A stretch of DNA of 23,849 bases from Candidatus Pacearchaeota archaeon (GTDB taxonomy: Archaea; Nanoarchaeota; Nanoarchaeia; Pacearchaeales; GW2011-AR1). The stretch's first letter is position 1; every line of letters starts with the position of its first letter. Below the pieces are notes generated by a model that worked only from the letters and a program-made list of their open reading frames with translations, did not search any database and had not been told where the DNA came from. Positions 1-6,336 of this stretch are shown one piece after another. The stretch spans positions 1-23,849 of the forward strand of contig JALOBN010000006.1 in NCBI GenBank assembly GCA_023228245.1. Direction: 5' to 3'. Made by a program: the position numbers and the translations under genes.

Positions 1-3
1 TGA

Positions 4-222
4 TTACCTCTTCGTCAAGTACTTCTTATTGACTTTCCCCGTATACACTATCGCAGGCTTGCTTCCCCTGCCAGTCGCGTCCAACACTCGGACTTTATTA
101 TACTTACCAGACTGTGCATTTTCGGTTGCGAACCTATCGGCTCTCGTCTTTGCTGCAATATGTGATGTTTGTGGATAGAACATCGACCCATTCATCACAA
201 CCCAATAGTATCCCTTCACCAT
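4..222 (-). CDS. Small protein of unknown function, paralogue of its upstream neighbour
   Basis: A basic 72-aa protein that I do not recognise. Its pattern (Y-x-V-V near the N-terminus, then A..A..FA, then KV.VL, then GS....Y) is shared with the 88-aa product encoded just upstream, so the pair look like diverged tandem duplicates. It begins at ATG 222, five bases after the stop of that neighbour. A GGGTGAAGTGAG ribosome-binding site lies in the neighbour's last codons, so the two genes are probably cotranscribed and coupled. There is no signal peptide, membrane segment or metal motif. The TAA stop lies at the window edge, so nothing can be said about what follows. Confidence 0.7.
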   Translation of the reverse strand: MVKGYYWVVMNGSMFYPQTSHIAAKTRADRFATENAQSGKYNKVRVLDATGRGSKPAIVYTGKVNKKYLTKR

Positions 223-226
223 ATTC

Positions 227-493
227 TCACTTCACCCTAAATTTCATCTTACGAGCAACCTTCACAGGCACCGTCTTCGCCTTCTTTGCCTTCAGTTGCC
301 CTGCGGTTACTTCGTACATGACCTTCATGCTACCGTCTTTGGAGCATTCTAAAATAGTCACTTTGTCCCACACGTTTCTGTTCGCGTGCGCTAGTTTATC
401 TGCGAACTTGATCGCATCTTCCCTAGCACGTCTGATGCCACGAAACGCGCCTTTGAACACAATTACGTACTTGTAACCTACTAACTTACCCAT
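227..493 (-). CDS. Small basic protein of unknown function, paralogue of the 72-aa neighbour
   Basis: An 88-aa protein with a very basic C-terminus (KAKKAKTVPVKVARKMKF). Residues 7-60 follow the same predicted beta-alpha-beta pattern as the 72-aa product downstream. The Lys/Arg-rich tail would suit nucleic-acid binding, but no known fold is recognised. The start is ATG 493, because a TATA-like element (CTTATATATG, 526-517) is centred about 28 nt upstream, so the mRNA would start at or just before the ATG. A palindrome (491-505) overlaps the start codon and is a candidate operator. Confidence 0.75.
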   Translation of the reverse strand: MGKLVGYKYVIVFKGAFRGIRRAREDAIKFADKLAHANRNVWDKVTILECSKDGSMKVMYEVTAGQLKAKKAKTVPVKVARKMKFRVK

Positions 494-505
494 GTACTAT
501 ACATG
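491..505. promoter_or_regulatory. Palindrome over the predicted transcription start of the 88-aa gene
   Basis: A perfect inverted repeat with arms catgta / tacatg and a 3-nt spacer. It sits on the predicted transcription start and on the ATG of the minus-strand gene 227-493. A bound protein here would block initiation, so it is a candidate operator. No regulator can be assigned. Confidence 0.4.
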
Positions 506-516
506 TGTTAGCTCAT

Positions 517-526
517 CATATATAAG
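517..526 (-). promoter_or_regulatory. TATA box, leaderless promoter
   Basis: CTTATATATG read on the minus strand. Its centre is about 28 nt before ATG 493, close to the usual archaeal TATA-to-start distance, so the transcript would have essentially no 5' leader. Confidence 0.6.
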
Positions 527-577
527 AGGCGCGACACGCAGACACGCATTCGAACGCACGAAAAAAGAGAGAAAACG

Positions 578-829
578 CTATGCAACGACAGTCATTGCAT
601 ATGCATAAGATGCTGTATTGCGCTGCTTGCAGATCCGTTCAGCGTGCTCCTTGCTATACAGCACCTTGCCGCGTATCGGTTTTTTGCGCGGATTGTGCGG
701 ATTGTGCTCAGTTATGATGAGAGCAAACTTCACGGACTTGCCTCGCGCACCAGGGACTCCTTCGTTGCTTCGCCGTTCCATCTCGCGCAATTCCTTCTCG
801 CGTTTTGTTATCCTGAGTGTCTTCCTCAT
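578..829 (-). CDS. Small basic protein of unknown function
   Basis: An 83-aa protein, highly charged at the N-terminus (KREKELREMERR), then a short Gly-X-Y stretch (GVPGARGKS), then a predicted beta-alpha-beta segment ending YAYAMTVVA. I chose ATG 829 because AGGAGTGAT lies about 5 nt upstream. A GTG at 838 overlaps the preceding stop codon (GTGA) but has no properly spaced ribosome-binding site. The gene follows the membrane-anchored gene 835-1146 directly and is probably cotranscribed with it. The strand pattern faintly recalls the two paralogues downstream, too weakly to claim homology. Confidence 0.65.
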   Translation of the reverse strand: MRKTLRITKREKELREMERRSNEGVPGARGKSVKFALIITEHNPHNPRKKPIRGKVLYSKEHAERICKQRNTASYAYAMTVVA

Positions 830-834
830 ACCAA

Positions 835-1146
835 TCACTCCTGAACACTCTCTGTTATGGGTGATATTAGCTCACTCCATGCCTTCAGTGTCGCGTCATC
901 CGGTGTATTGTTTTGTACCACATATTGTGTATCCCATATGTAGTGTGATGGACCTAGTGGAGTCATGTTGAATGCGCTAGTGTTCAACACGCTCCAATTG
1001 GCACGTTGCAGGTCGATGCACTTACTTACGTCGCTCTGCCCTGCGTCGCGCAATGCTTCTGATGGAGTTAGTGCCTGGGCCTCCAGCAGCACGCATGCGC
1101 CGATGAGCAACCCCGTGAACGCCAATACCCCAAGAACCGATCTCAC
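835..1146 (-). CDS. Secreted or membrane-anchored protein with many N-glycosylation sequons
   Basis: A 103-aa protein starting at GTG 1146, which overlaps the previous stop as GTGA; AGGTG lies about 7 nt upstream. Residues 3-21 form a hydrophobic signal or anchor segment, and EAQA at 22-25 could be a signal peptidase site; the IGAC at 15-18 is a weak lipobox alternative. The exported part carries four Asn-X-Ser/Thr sequons (N50, N55, N60, N79). Archaea N-glycosylate surface proteins at such sites, so a cell-surface or virion-surface location is inferred. No homologue is recognised. The open frame continues upstream to 1248, but that part only overlaps the preceding gene in another frame. Confidence 0.7.
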   Translation of the reverse strand: MRSVLGVLAFTGLLIGACVLLEAQALTPSEALRDAGQSDVSKCIDLQRANWSVLNTSAFNMTPLGPSHYIWDTQYVVQNNTPDDATLKAWSELISPITESVQE

Positions 1147-1553
1147 TTCAGCACCTTCACGCCAGGACCTGCAGCTCTCCGCCTGATCCTTCCAGTGGCC
1201 CAGACTCTCAGGCCGTCCCTGCCTCCCACCTTGGAGTCCTTGTACCATCCCAGGCGGGTCAGCTCTCTGCCGGTGGCGTCCTTCAGTCTGATCGCATCAG
1301 CATCTCCCTCATAGAGAGCACCAATCAGGTCCTCGTTCATGACGGCCTTGATCACCTTGTCTCCCTGTTTTACCTGAATGGCAGGTACGGTGACTGCCTT
1401 ACCGCCCCGGAACACCACCACATGAGACACCAGGTCTTCCACCTGGAAGCCTTCGGGCACTATTCCACCTGAAGGGTCCTTGGCACCCGGACCTTCATAA
1501 GTCAGACATTCAAGCCAATCTTTTCCAGATTCCGTTGTTGGTATCGTTGACAT
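1143..1553 (-). CDS. Unknown protein, 136 aa, possibly beta-rich
   Basis: A 136-aa protein without recognised family. Residues 40-70 (SHVVVFRGGKAVTVPAIQV) and the repeated V/I alternation suggest a small beta-rich domain. The C-terminus is basic (RIRRRAAGPGVKVLK). The frame is open further upstream to 1676, but ATG 1553 is preferred: AGGTGA (1563-1558) precedes it by four bases, and a TATA-like stretch at 1587-1596 would start an mRNA about 12 nt before the ATG. The next gene overlaps its stop by four bases, so the two proteins are translationally coupled. There is no signal peptide or membrane helix. Confidence 0.7.
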   Translation of the reverse strand: MSTIPTTESGKDWLECLTYEGPGAKDPSGGIVPEGFQVEDLVSHVVVFRGGKAVTVPAIQVKQGDKVIKAVMNEDLIGALYEGDADAIRLKDATGRELTRLGWYKDSKVGGRDGLRVWATGRIRRRAAGPGVKVLK

Positions 1554-1586
1554 ATATTCACCTATTCCAATGTTCTTGCTTCTTGC

Positions 1587-1596
1587 TATATGTATA
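1587..1596 (-). promoter_or_regulatory. Possible TATA element for the 136-aa gene
   Basis: An alternating T/A stretch between genes, read on the minus strand. It predicts a start near 1565, just upstream of the AGGTGA ribosome-binding site at 1558-1563. It is weaker than the other promoters here because cotranscription from the preceding gene is equally possible. Confidence 0.35.
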
Positions 1597-1656
1597 TTGG
1601 GATTCATTGCCCGTATTCTTAATGCCGTCGCCTTCACCGGCAGAATTTCACTCCTC

Positions 1657-1875
1657 CTATTTCGACACCATTTCATTCACGCCGTTCGCCGAGTTCCAGA
1701 TATTCATCATCTGGTACAATGACACCGCGGCGAACGCACCTGCGAGCGTGTAGGCAACCACTTTGCCGGTGTCTGCCTTCGCGCTGCCGTTTGTCTTATA
1801 CTGATCTATACTCAGATAGACCAGCGTCGTAACAATCATGCTCGCCACGTAAGCGATGGCGCTACTTCGGTCCAT
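1657..1875 (-). CDS. Small membrane protein with two transmembrane helices
   Basis: A 72-aa protein with two hydrophobic segments, about residues 5-23 and 39-57, joined by a short polar loop (DQYKTNGSAKADTGK), and with polar ends. The start is ATG 1875 because TTTATA (1904-1899) is centred 26 nt upstream, giving a leaderless mRNA; the frame is open to 1899 but that ATG falls inside the TATA region. A single small two-helix protein with its own strong promoter is the layout seen for major capsid proteins of spindle-shaped archaeal viruses. That comparison is structural only: no homologue is recognised, and a holin-like or other membrane role is equally possible. Confidence 0.7.
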   Translation of the reverse strand: MDRSSAIAYVASMIVTTLVYLSIDQYKTNGSAKADTGKVVAYTLAGAFAAVSLYQMMNIWNSANGVNEMVSK

Positions 1876-1898
1876 GTCAGTCCGTTGCACCCCCATCA

Positions 1899-1904
1899 TA
1901 TAAA
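1899..1904 (-). promoter_or_regulatory. TATA box, leaderless promoter of the two-helix membrane protein
   Basis: TTTATATG read on the minus strand, centred 26 nt before ATG 1875. This spacing decides the start codon. Confidence 0.65.
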
Positions 1905-1913
1905 GGAGTTGTC

Positions 1914-1968
1914 GGCACCCGGTGAAAAGGTGGAAGGAAGTAGAAGGAACTAAGATCCACCGGGCGCC
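1914..1968 (-). ncRNA. Candidate structured RNA: long stem-loop between genes
   Basis: Two 11-nt arms (1914-1924 and 1958-1968) pair across a 33-nt pyrimidine-rich loop. Read on the minus strand all 11 pairs form, one of them G-U; on the plus strand that pair would be an A-C mismatch, so the structure favours a minus-strand RNA. A TATA-like AAGTATAAATATGG (about 2055-2042) predicts a start near 2023, and a 6-bp inverted repeat, gcctag (1985-1990) with ctaggc (2015-2020), would fold upstream of it. ACTAAG near the 5' end can pair with CTTAGT in the loop. The 156-bp gap 1900-2055 has no credible gene. It could instead be a long leader or a DNA site. Confidence 0.35.
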
Positions 1969-2041
1969 ATTGAGGTGCTAATTGGCCTAGAGACCGCAGC
2001 CCAGCGAATCCCCGCGCTAGGCTTAGTACCAAGCATGCTCT

Positions 2042-2055
2042 GTCCATATTTATAC
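2042..2055 (-). promoter_or_regulatory. Possible TATA element upstream of the candidate structured RNA
   Basis: AAGTATAAATATGG on the minus strand, immediately after the stop of gene 2056-2316. It would start a transcript near 2023 that covers the two inverted repeats in this gap. Confidence 0.35.
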
Positions 2056-2316
2056 TTAATTGCCGACTCGTTCTATTGTCCCGTTTTCGTACACCTCCCA
2101 GGTATCGTTACCGATACGCAGCGATGTATTGTTGTAGCTGTAGGTCCAATTGGAGTCGTTGAGGGCTTGGTTAACGTGAAGAGATTGCTCCGAAGTCGCG
2201 AAGTCTTCTGTGACGGTGCCTTTGCCATTCGTGATCCCAGTTATTGTCATTGTGGCGACAGTCGGATCGGCCAGCAGTGCAATGAGTAGGACGACATAGA
2301 CGTTATTCGTCCTCAT
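2056..2316 (-). CDS. Secreted protein with six N-glycosylation sequons
   Basis: An 86-aa protein with an N-terminal signal sequence (hydrophobic residues about 6-15, possible cleavage after VATM near 23). The exported part is Asn/Thr-rich and has six Asn-X-Ser/Thr sequons (N53, N56, N62, N63, N70, N78) within 26 residues. That density suggests a heavily glycosylated surface or virion protein, which is inference. The start ATG 2316 lies inside the end of gene 2303-2638 (14-bp overlap), with GGGCGGAGG just upstream, so translation is coupled to that gene. No homologue is recognised. Confidence 0.75.
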   Translation of the reverse strand: MRTNNVYVVLLIALLADPTVATMTITGITNGKGTVTEDFATSEQSLHVNQALNDSNWTYSYNNTSLRIGNDTWEVYENGTIERVGN

Positions 2317-2638
2317 CCTCCGCCCTCACCCCCACCCCCACCATCTGCTTCTCATCCGGGATATTCACGTAGCGTCCATGCAAGTCTTGCCTTACACCCC
2401 ATGTCAGATTGGTCGGGGTTTTCAGCGCTGTGATGTGCATCATATCCAGCGCTTGGATTGTGGATTTTGCAATTCCGTTAAAGACGCTGGGAGGGAAGAA
2501 CATGGTTCTGATAGTCTTGCCCTTCTCTGCGACCCTCAGTACTTGCAGGGCACTGGGCCGGAAGGTGAATATCACAGCACAAGTTCGACGGTCAATGTCG
2601 ATCAACATATTTTTTTTACTTACGAGTAATGCTTCCAT
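2303..2638 (-). CDS. Unknown protein, 111 aa, acidic tail
   Basis: A 111-aa soluble protein. The N-terminal two-thirds is predicted mixed alpha/beta (CAVIFTFRPSALQVLRVAEKG) and the end is strongly acidic (RAEDEDE). The start ATG 2638 is supported by a TATA box (TTTAAATA, 2670-2663) centred 28 nt upstream, so it is leaderless or nearly so. It is the first gene of the pair that ends with the sequon-rich secreted protein. Function unknown. Confidence 0.7.
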   Translation of the reverse strand: MEALLVSKKNMLIDIDRRTCAVIFTFRPSALQVLRVAEKGKTIRTMFFPPSVFNGIAKSTIQALDMMHITALKTPTNLTWGVRQDLHGRYVNIPDEKQMVGVGVRAEDEDE

Positions 2639-2662
2639 AGTTGATACCTGTGATACTGTTTC

Positions 2663-2670
2663 TATTTAAA
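2663..2670 (-). promoter_or_regulatory. TATA box, leaderless promoter
   Basis: TTTAAATA on the minus strand, centred about 28 nt before ATG 2638. Confidence 0.6.
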
Positions 2671-2710
2671 CTTTTCTTATTATCACTTCCTGGCGGTGGG
2701 AGACGGTAGT

Positions 2711-2785
2711 TTTTAGTGTTTCTACACAACACGCCCCGTCACATTGGTGGGCGTTCGGTGTTTTCTGTAGGTCATGACACTAAAA
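2711..2785. other. 75-nt imperfect hairpin: possible RNA gene or origin structure
   Basis: Successive arms pair in order: ttttagtgt (2711-2719) with acactaaaa (2777-2785), 9 bp; ctaca (2722-2726) with tgtag (2766-2770), 5 bp; aacac (2728-2732) with gtgtt (2758-2762), 5 bp; gccc (2733-2736) with gggc (2749-2752), 4 bp, around a 12-nt loop. An alternative inner pairing is acgccc with gggcgt. On the minus strand the TATA-like palindrome 2818-2825 would start a transcript near 2795, just before the structure. On the plus strand an AT-rich stretch near 2680-2690 would start one near 2710. The strand is therefore unresolved, and it may act as DNA. Confidence 0.4.
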
Positions 2786-2923
2786 TTGGTCTGATATACA
2801 TTATATAATAACACCACTTATATAACGCAACGTCTACCGATATCGATTGTGGTTTTTTAAGCTCTCTATATAGGAGCAAAAATGGGTCAAAATCGCTATC
2901 AGTAGGCACAATGTAGGTGGGCG

Positions 2924-2946
2924 ATCGAATAACGCCGTTATTCGAT
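2924..2946. repeat. Perfect 10-bp inverted repeat
   Basis: Arms atcgaataac (2924-2933) and gttattcgat (2937-2946) around a 3-nt gcc spacer. Each arm holds the GTTATTCG octamer also found at 3058-3065. It is a candidate site for a dimeric initiator or repressor in the presumed origin. Confidence 0.6.
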
Positions 2947-3036
2947 GTGCATCGACCGCGTGACCTTAACTTAAGACTTAAATATATACATACCAAAGTA
3001 AAAAGATACATGCCGGTAATATTTTTCAAAATCCGA

Positions 3037-3063
3037 AATAACAGTGTTAACGAATCTGTTATT
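3037..3063. repeat. Inverted repeat sharing the GTTATTCG core
   Basis: Arms aataacag (3037-3044) and ctgttatt (3056-3063) around an 11-nt spacer that contains GTTAAC. The right arm runs into GTTATTCG (3058-3065), linking it to the repeat at 2924-2946. Confidence 0.5.
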
Positions 3064-3088
3064 CGTATATACTATAGGAATACGCTTC

Positions 3089-3127
3089 AAAAAAACGGTT
3101 TTTTGGTAGCAGTAAGGCCCAAAAAAA
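3089..3127 (-). terminator. Paired T-tracts after the replication operon
   Basis: On the minus strand two T7 runs (3127-3121 and 3095-3089) follow the primase stop within about 55 nt; the second is preceded by a run of six A (3104-3099), giving a small A/T stem. Archaeal RNA polymerase terminates at oligo-T, so this is a likely end for the 9 kb operon. Confidence 0.5.
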
Positions 3128-3141
3128 TCAACGTACATAAA

Positions 3142-6100
3142 TTAGGCAGATGTCGTATATTTCGGATGTTTCGCATCGCCGCGACGCTTAACTTTCCCAG
3201 AAAATCTAAGCGCTTGGATGCGAGAACGGAACATCGCGTAACGGACAGTTGGATACACGGCTTTGTACAAATCTTTCAGGTCCATCTCAGGAGCGTTCGT
3301 GTTACGCTTTGCATACGAATCACGTTGCCTGTCCAGGATGTTCAATATTTTCGCGTCTAGCTTATCTATATATAGTTCGTCCAAGTCAAACGGCGATGCA
3401 TCGATGTTTTCTAGGACGCTTTCACGAAAAACCGCGTCTACCCGGTTCGAATCTACCGCATCCGACCATTCGCTTCCTATATATAGATCCTCTATCGTGG
3501 TATTCGGCTGGAACAAAAAACGACTGGTTAAATTATTATCGACGATCGCCTTCGCGACAGACACAGAGCTTGGAGGGCAACCGTTTGGATCTTTGAGTTC
3601 TATCACCTTATCGCCCAGGTAATTTATCTTCCATAGGTCTGCGCGAGGAACCAATATGATCTTGGGCTTAGACACCCTTCCAGAGCGCATGGTTGGTGCG
3701 ATACGCAGAGCACAGTTGGTCGCCTCGTCTGACGTGATCGATTCTAGTATCTCTTTTGCGCCTTCCAAGCCGGCGTGTCTCGCCGCACTCCAGAAAGGCA
3801 CGGCGAACGAGCTGTCATGCAGTGCCAGTACGCCGTAGAAGTCAACGTCGAGTCCTCTGGCAACTGCAGCGTTGAGCACGGCAAGATTGATGCTTCCAGC
3901 TCTGAAGTTCTTCTCCTGGGCTATTTCGCCACCTTCCATGGAGATGTGGGACTTCTCACCGAACTCGTGTGCCAGGTAGGACTGCTTAGACTTGGAGCCT
4001 GAGAACACGAGGATTGGCCGGTCAACCTTAGAGTCTGCCGGGCCGGCGATGAGCTTAATGACTTCACGAAGCTTGGATTGTTGCCTACGGTATATGTTTT
4101 TCATATCCTTTTGGTCGTCCTGGTCGATCGGCACCACGGCGTAATTTCGAGCGTACTTGAATTTGGGTATGCTGATCACCGTGGGATTCTCATCTATCTT
4201 GGATGCGAACAGCTCCGCCAGGGTCGCGCCTATGACCACGATCTTCTTACTGCCATAGATCCAATCCATGTTCATCAGGGGTACACGCGCATCGCCGATT
4301 AGGTACATAGAGCGGTATCCGTTGCCTGTATTCGACCAGTGCACTGGTCGATCAGTGTATGGTACAAGTAGTGCCGTCACAACCTGTCTCAGATCGATGT
4401 CACCTTCTCCCTCGGCTGAATGGTACATGTTGTCTAGTGCGCTTAGGAGTTCTATTATCTCGGTATGCGATCGCTCCTTGTGGTCACGCACCACAAACTT
4501 TGTGATCGACTCACCCACTTCTTTAGGCGACATGTTTCGATCACGCATGTAGTTGAGTGCTATGCTGATGTCTTTTACCTTCTCCAATACGGTGAGCAGC
4601 ACTCTGTCGTATGCAGATTTGCGTTTCTTTTCTTCTATCTGCAGTATGACCGACTCGACCGCAGGCATCACATGAATTAGGTTGTTTATTATGTGGACTT
4701 CACTATAAACCATCTTTACTTTAGCCAGTTCCGGCGAGCCTGGGAAGAAGTAGTCCAGGGTCGGGTCTTCGTCTATTACCGTGAAGTCTCGTTTTATGAT
4801 GTTTATATTGTCGATATTATTTACGACGGTGAATACGTACTTCGCGTGCTCCGTGGCGAACCTGAGCACGTAGTAAGGACAGTATTCATCGGGCACGTCG
4901 TTCTTTGTCAGTACTGGGATGTTGTGAGTGAGGTTCACTGCAATGCCCTGCATCTGGAAGAATCCCATCTGTCCTTCTTCGTCCTTCCGGCTTTCGTCTG
5001 GTTTGAGTTTGCACTTGGTGCAGTCATGGTTCTTCCTGCACATTCCTGGCCGGCCTTTCCCTTCTACCACCACGGCGCCCTTTCCGCCCAGGTCCCTAAA
5101 GATCTTGATGGCATGGTCGATGATCGAGTATCGATGGGTCAGGTAGTTTCCGCTGCCGTTTTTCACAAGTTGCTTTACGCTCCAGTGAGATTTGCCTATC
5201 CTGGGCGGACCCCTCACGGCGTCTACCTTATCATCAGGTAGTACGTCGGGTAGCTCGTCTACTTCTATACGGCTATCAACGATTTCAGCAGTGGTGTCGT
5301 GCTGCCCGGATCCTGGGAGGTATTTTTCCAGCACTTCGTCTGGGATCTCATGACCATCGTCCAGGGCCGCCTCGACCGCCTGCCAAAACTTCTCGCCCTT
5401 CAGGCAACCCTCCACCGCTTCGTCGCACTTTATGATGCCATGCTTGAGCGCTACCAGCTCCAGCCCCGACCCACCGGTGTGGCACCTGAAACATGACCAC
5501 ACGTTCTTCTTGGTGTCTACATGGAAGTTCTCTCCATTATCGGAACCATGAAAAGGATGCTCGCCTTTTGCCGTTGCGCCAATCCACCGGGATATAGGCT
5601 CGGGCATTGCCACGTCTTCACATTTTATGTAAGAAGAAATATTTTTGTATGCATCGTCGTCAACGGGCGTGTCCCGCTTCCCTTTCGGGCTCTTCTTCAC
5701 CCGAATTACGACGCGCTTCTTGTCCTTCGAGTGAGGGATGCAGTTCATCACTTCCCAGAATTGTTCTTTCGTTATGGTGGCGATCGGGACATCATTGATG
5801 ACTGTGTAGACGCCGCCTGAGTGATGGTGGCTGCCGGGCGACACAACGTAAAAAGGGGTATCTGGTGTGCCGGCCTGGAGTGACCCGAGCTGCACATCTT
5901 CGTGTTCCGGATCAGTAAATACTACTTTTTCGTGTAGCTCCTCTGAGATGAAGTAGTAGTGGACACCCTCACCGTTCGCCCGGCCCGTGCGTACTTGGAA
6001 CGTGTCGGGCCACTTCGCGAAGTCTGCGCCCAGCTCCTTGAAGCGGCTCAGGTGGTCAGCATCGAATACGATGAGTCCGCCATAAGCGGTTATGACACCA

Positions 6101-6294
6101 TAATTGCCGTCGCGCCGTCTCCATCCACTGAGGAATGGAGAGTCGAAAGAGTGTATGTTGGCGTTCTTTCCTTGTTTCTTCCACGACTTCCCAGCGATGG
6201 GCTTTTTTCCTGACGAATCGTCTCCTGGGGTCGGTTTCTCTATGGCGAGAAAGCGAAAAAGTAGGTTGCGTAGCTGTGGGGGGATTTCAATCAA
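3142..6294 (-). CDS. PrimPol primase / zinc finger / XPD-like SF2 helicase fusion
   Basis: A 1050-aa replication protein. Residues 1-185 form an archaeo-eukaryotic-type bifunctional primase-polymerase: catalytic VFDAD (76-80) and the His motif SPGSHHH (152-158). A zinc finger follows, with H246, H249, C268 and C271 (HPFHG...CFRC). From about 355 there is an SF2 helicase: Walker A GPPRIGKS (362-369), four Cys spaced as an XPD-type Fe-S cluster (C419, C425, C428, C472, the last in CPYY), Walker B VIDEDP (506-511), GATL (689-692), motif V ARGLDV (812-817) and a divergent motif VI at 860-870. A winged helix is likely at 975-1045. It would prime and unwind the element's DNA. The start is TTG 6294, supported by GAGGTG six bases upstream; no ATG or GTG fits. 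It is the last gene of the operon. Confidence 0.85.
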   Translation of the reverse strand: MIEIPPQLRNLLFRFLAIEKPTPGDDSSGKKPIAGKSWKKQGKNANIHSFDSPFLSGWRRRDGNYGVITAYGGLIVFDADHLSRFKELGADFAKWPDTFQVRTGRANGEGVHYYFISEELHEKVVFTDPEHEDVQLGSLQAGTPDTPFYVVSPGSHHHSGGVYTVINDVPIATITKEQFWEVMNCIPHSKDKKRVVIRVKKSPKGKRDTPVDDDAYKNISSYIKCEDVAMPEPISRWIGATAKGEHPFHGSDNGENFHVDTKKNVWSCFRCHTGGSGLELVALKHGIIKCDEAVEGCLKGEKFWQAVEAALDDGHEIPDEVLEKYLPGSGQHDTTAEIVDSRIEVDELPDVLPDDKVDAVRGPPRIGKSHWSVKQLVKNGSGNYLTHRYSIIDHAIKIFRDLGGKGAVVVEGKGRPGMCRKNHDCTKCKLKPDESRKDEEGQMGFFQMQGIAVNLTHNIPVLTKNDVPDEYCPYYVLRFATEHAKYVFTVVNNIDNINIIKRDFTVIDEDPTLDYFFPGSPELAKVKMVYSEVHIINNLIHVMPAVESVILQIEEKKRKSAYDRVLLTVLEKVKDISIALNYMRDRNMSPKEVGESITKFVVRDHKERSHTEIIELLSALDNMYHSAEGEGDIDLRQVVTALLVPYTDRPVHWSNTGNGYRSMYLIGDARVPLMNMDWIYGSKKIVVIGATLAELFASKIDENPTVISIPKFKYARNYAVVPIDQDDQKDMKNIYRRQQSKLREVIKLIAGPADSKVDRPILVFSGSKSKQSYLAHEFGEKSHISMEGGEIAQEKNFRAGSINLAVLNAAVARGLDVDFYGVLALHDSSFAVPFWSAARHAGLEGAKEILESITSDEATNCALRIAPTMRSGRVSKPKIILVPRADLWKINYLGDKVIELKDPNGCPPSSVSVAKAIVDNNLTSRFLFQPNTTIEDLYIGSEWSDAVDSNRVDAVFRESVLENIDASPFDLDELYIDKLDAKILNILDRQRDSYAKRNTNAPEMDLKDLYKAVYPTVRYAMFRSRIQALRFSGKVKRRGDAKHPKYTTSA

Positions 6295-6336
6295 TCTAGC
6301 ACCTCGGTCTCTTTTGTTGGTCTTTCTATATCTTAT

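Larger units (their letters stand above)
2639..3141. other. AT-rich intergenic region, candidate replication origin
   Basis: About 500 bp without a credible gene, next to the end of the primase gene and clearly richer in A+T than the flanks. It holds a long imperfect hairpin (2711-2785), two TTATATAA palindromes (2801-2808, 2818-2825), a perfect 10-bp inverted repeat (2924-2946), a second inverted repeat (3037-3063) and T-tracts. The octamer GTTATTCG occurs in both inverted repeats, at 2937-2944, inverted at 2926-2933, and at 3058-3065. A fourth copy is at 2302-2309. Repeated short sites, dyads, an AT-rich stretch and a neighbouring primase gene fit an origin. A regulatory region is the alternative. 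Confidence 0.4.

Noticed and set aside
1554..1676. N-terminal extension of the 136-aa protein
   Set aside because: AGGTGA sits correctly before ATG 1553, and the extension is basic and non-conserved looking and crosses a TATA-like stretch.
1975..2025. tRNA-like inverted repeat gcctag / ctaggc
   Set aside because: The arms are only about 24 nt apart and no D-arm, anticodon arm or GTTCRA T-loop can be fitted on either strand.
2772..3029. 85-aa minus-strand frame with hydrophobic N-terminus
   Set aside because: It runs through a perfect 10-bp dyad and the long hairpin, has no ribosome-binding site, and its composition matches the AT-rich non-coding region.
2917..3360. 147-aa plus-strand frame
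   Set aside because: Its second half lies antisense to the conserved end of the primase gene and its first half crosses the dyads and T-tracts.
4693..5241. 182-aa plus-strand frame
   Set aside because: Entirely antisense to the helicase part of the primase fusion, whose motifs are clear; no ribosome-binding site.
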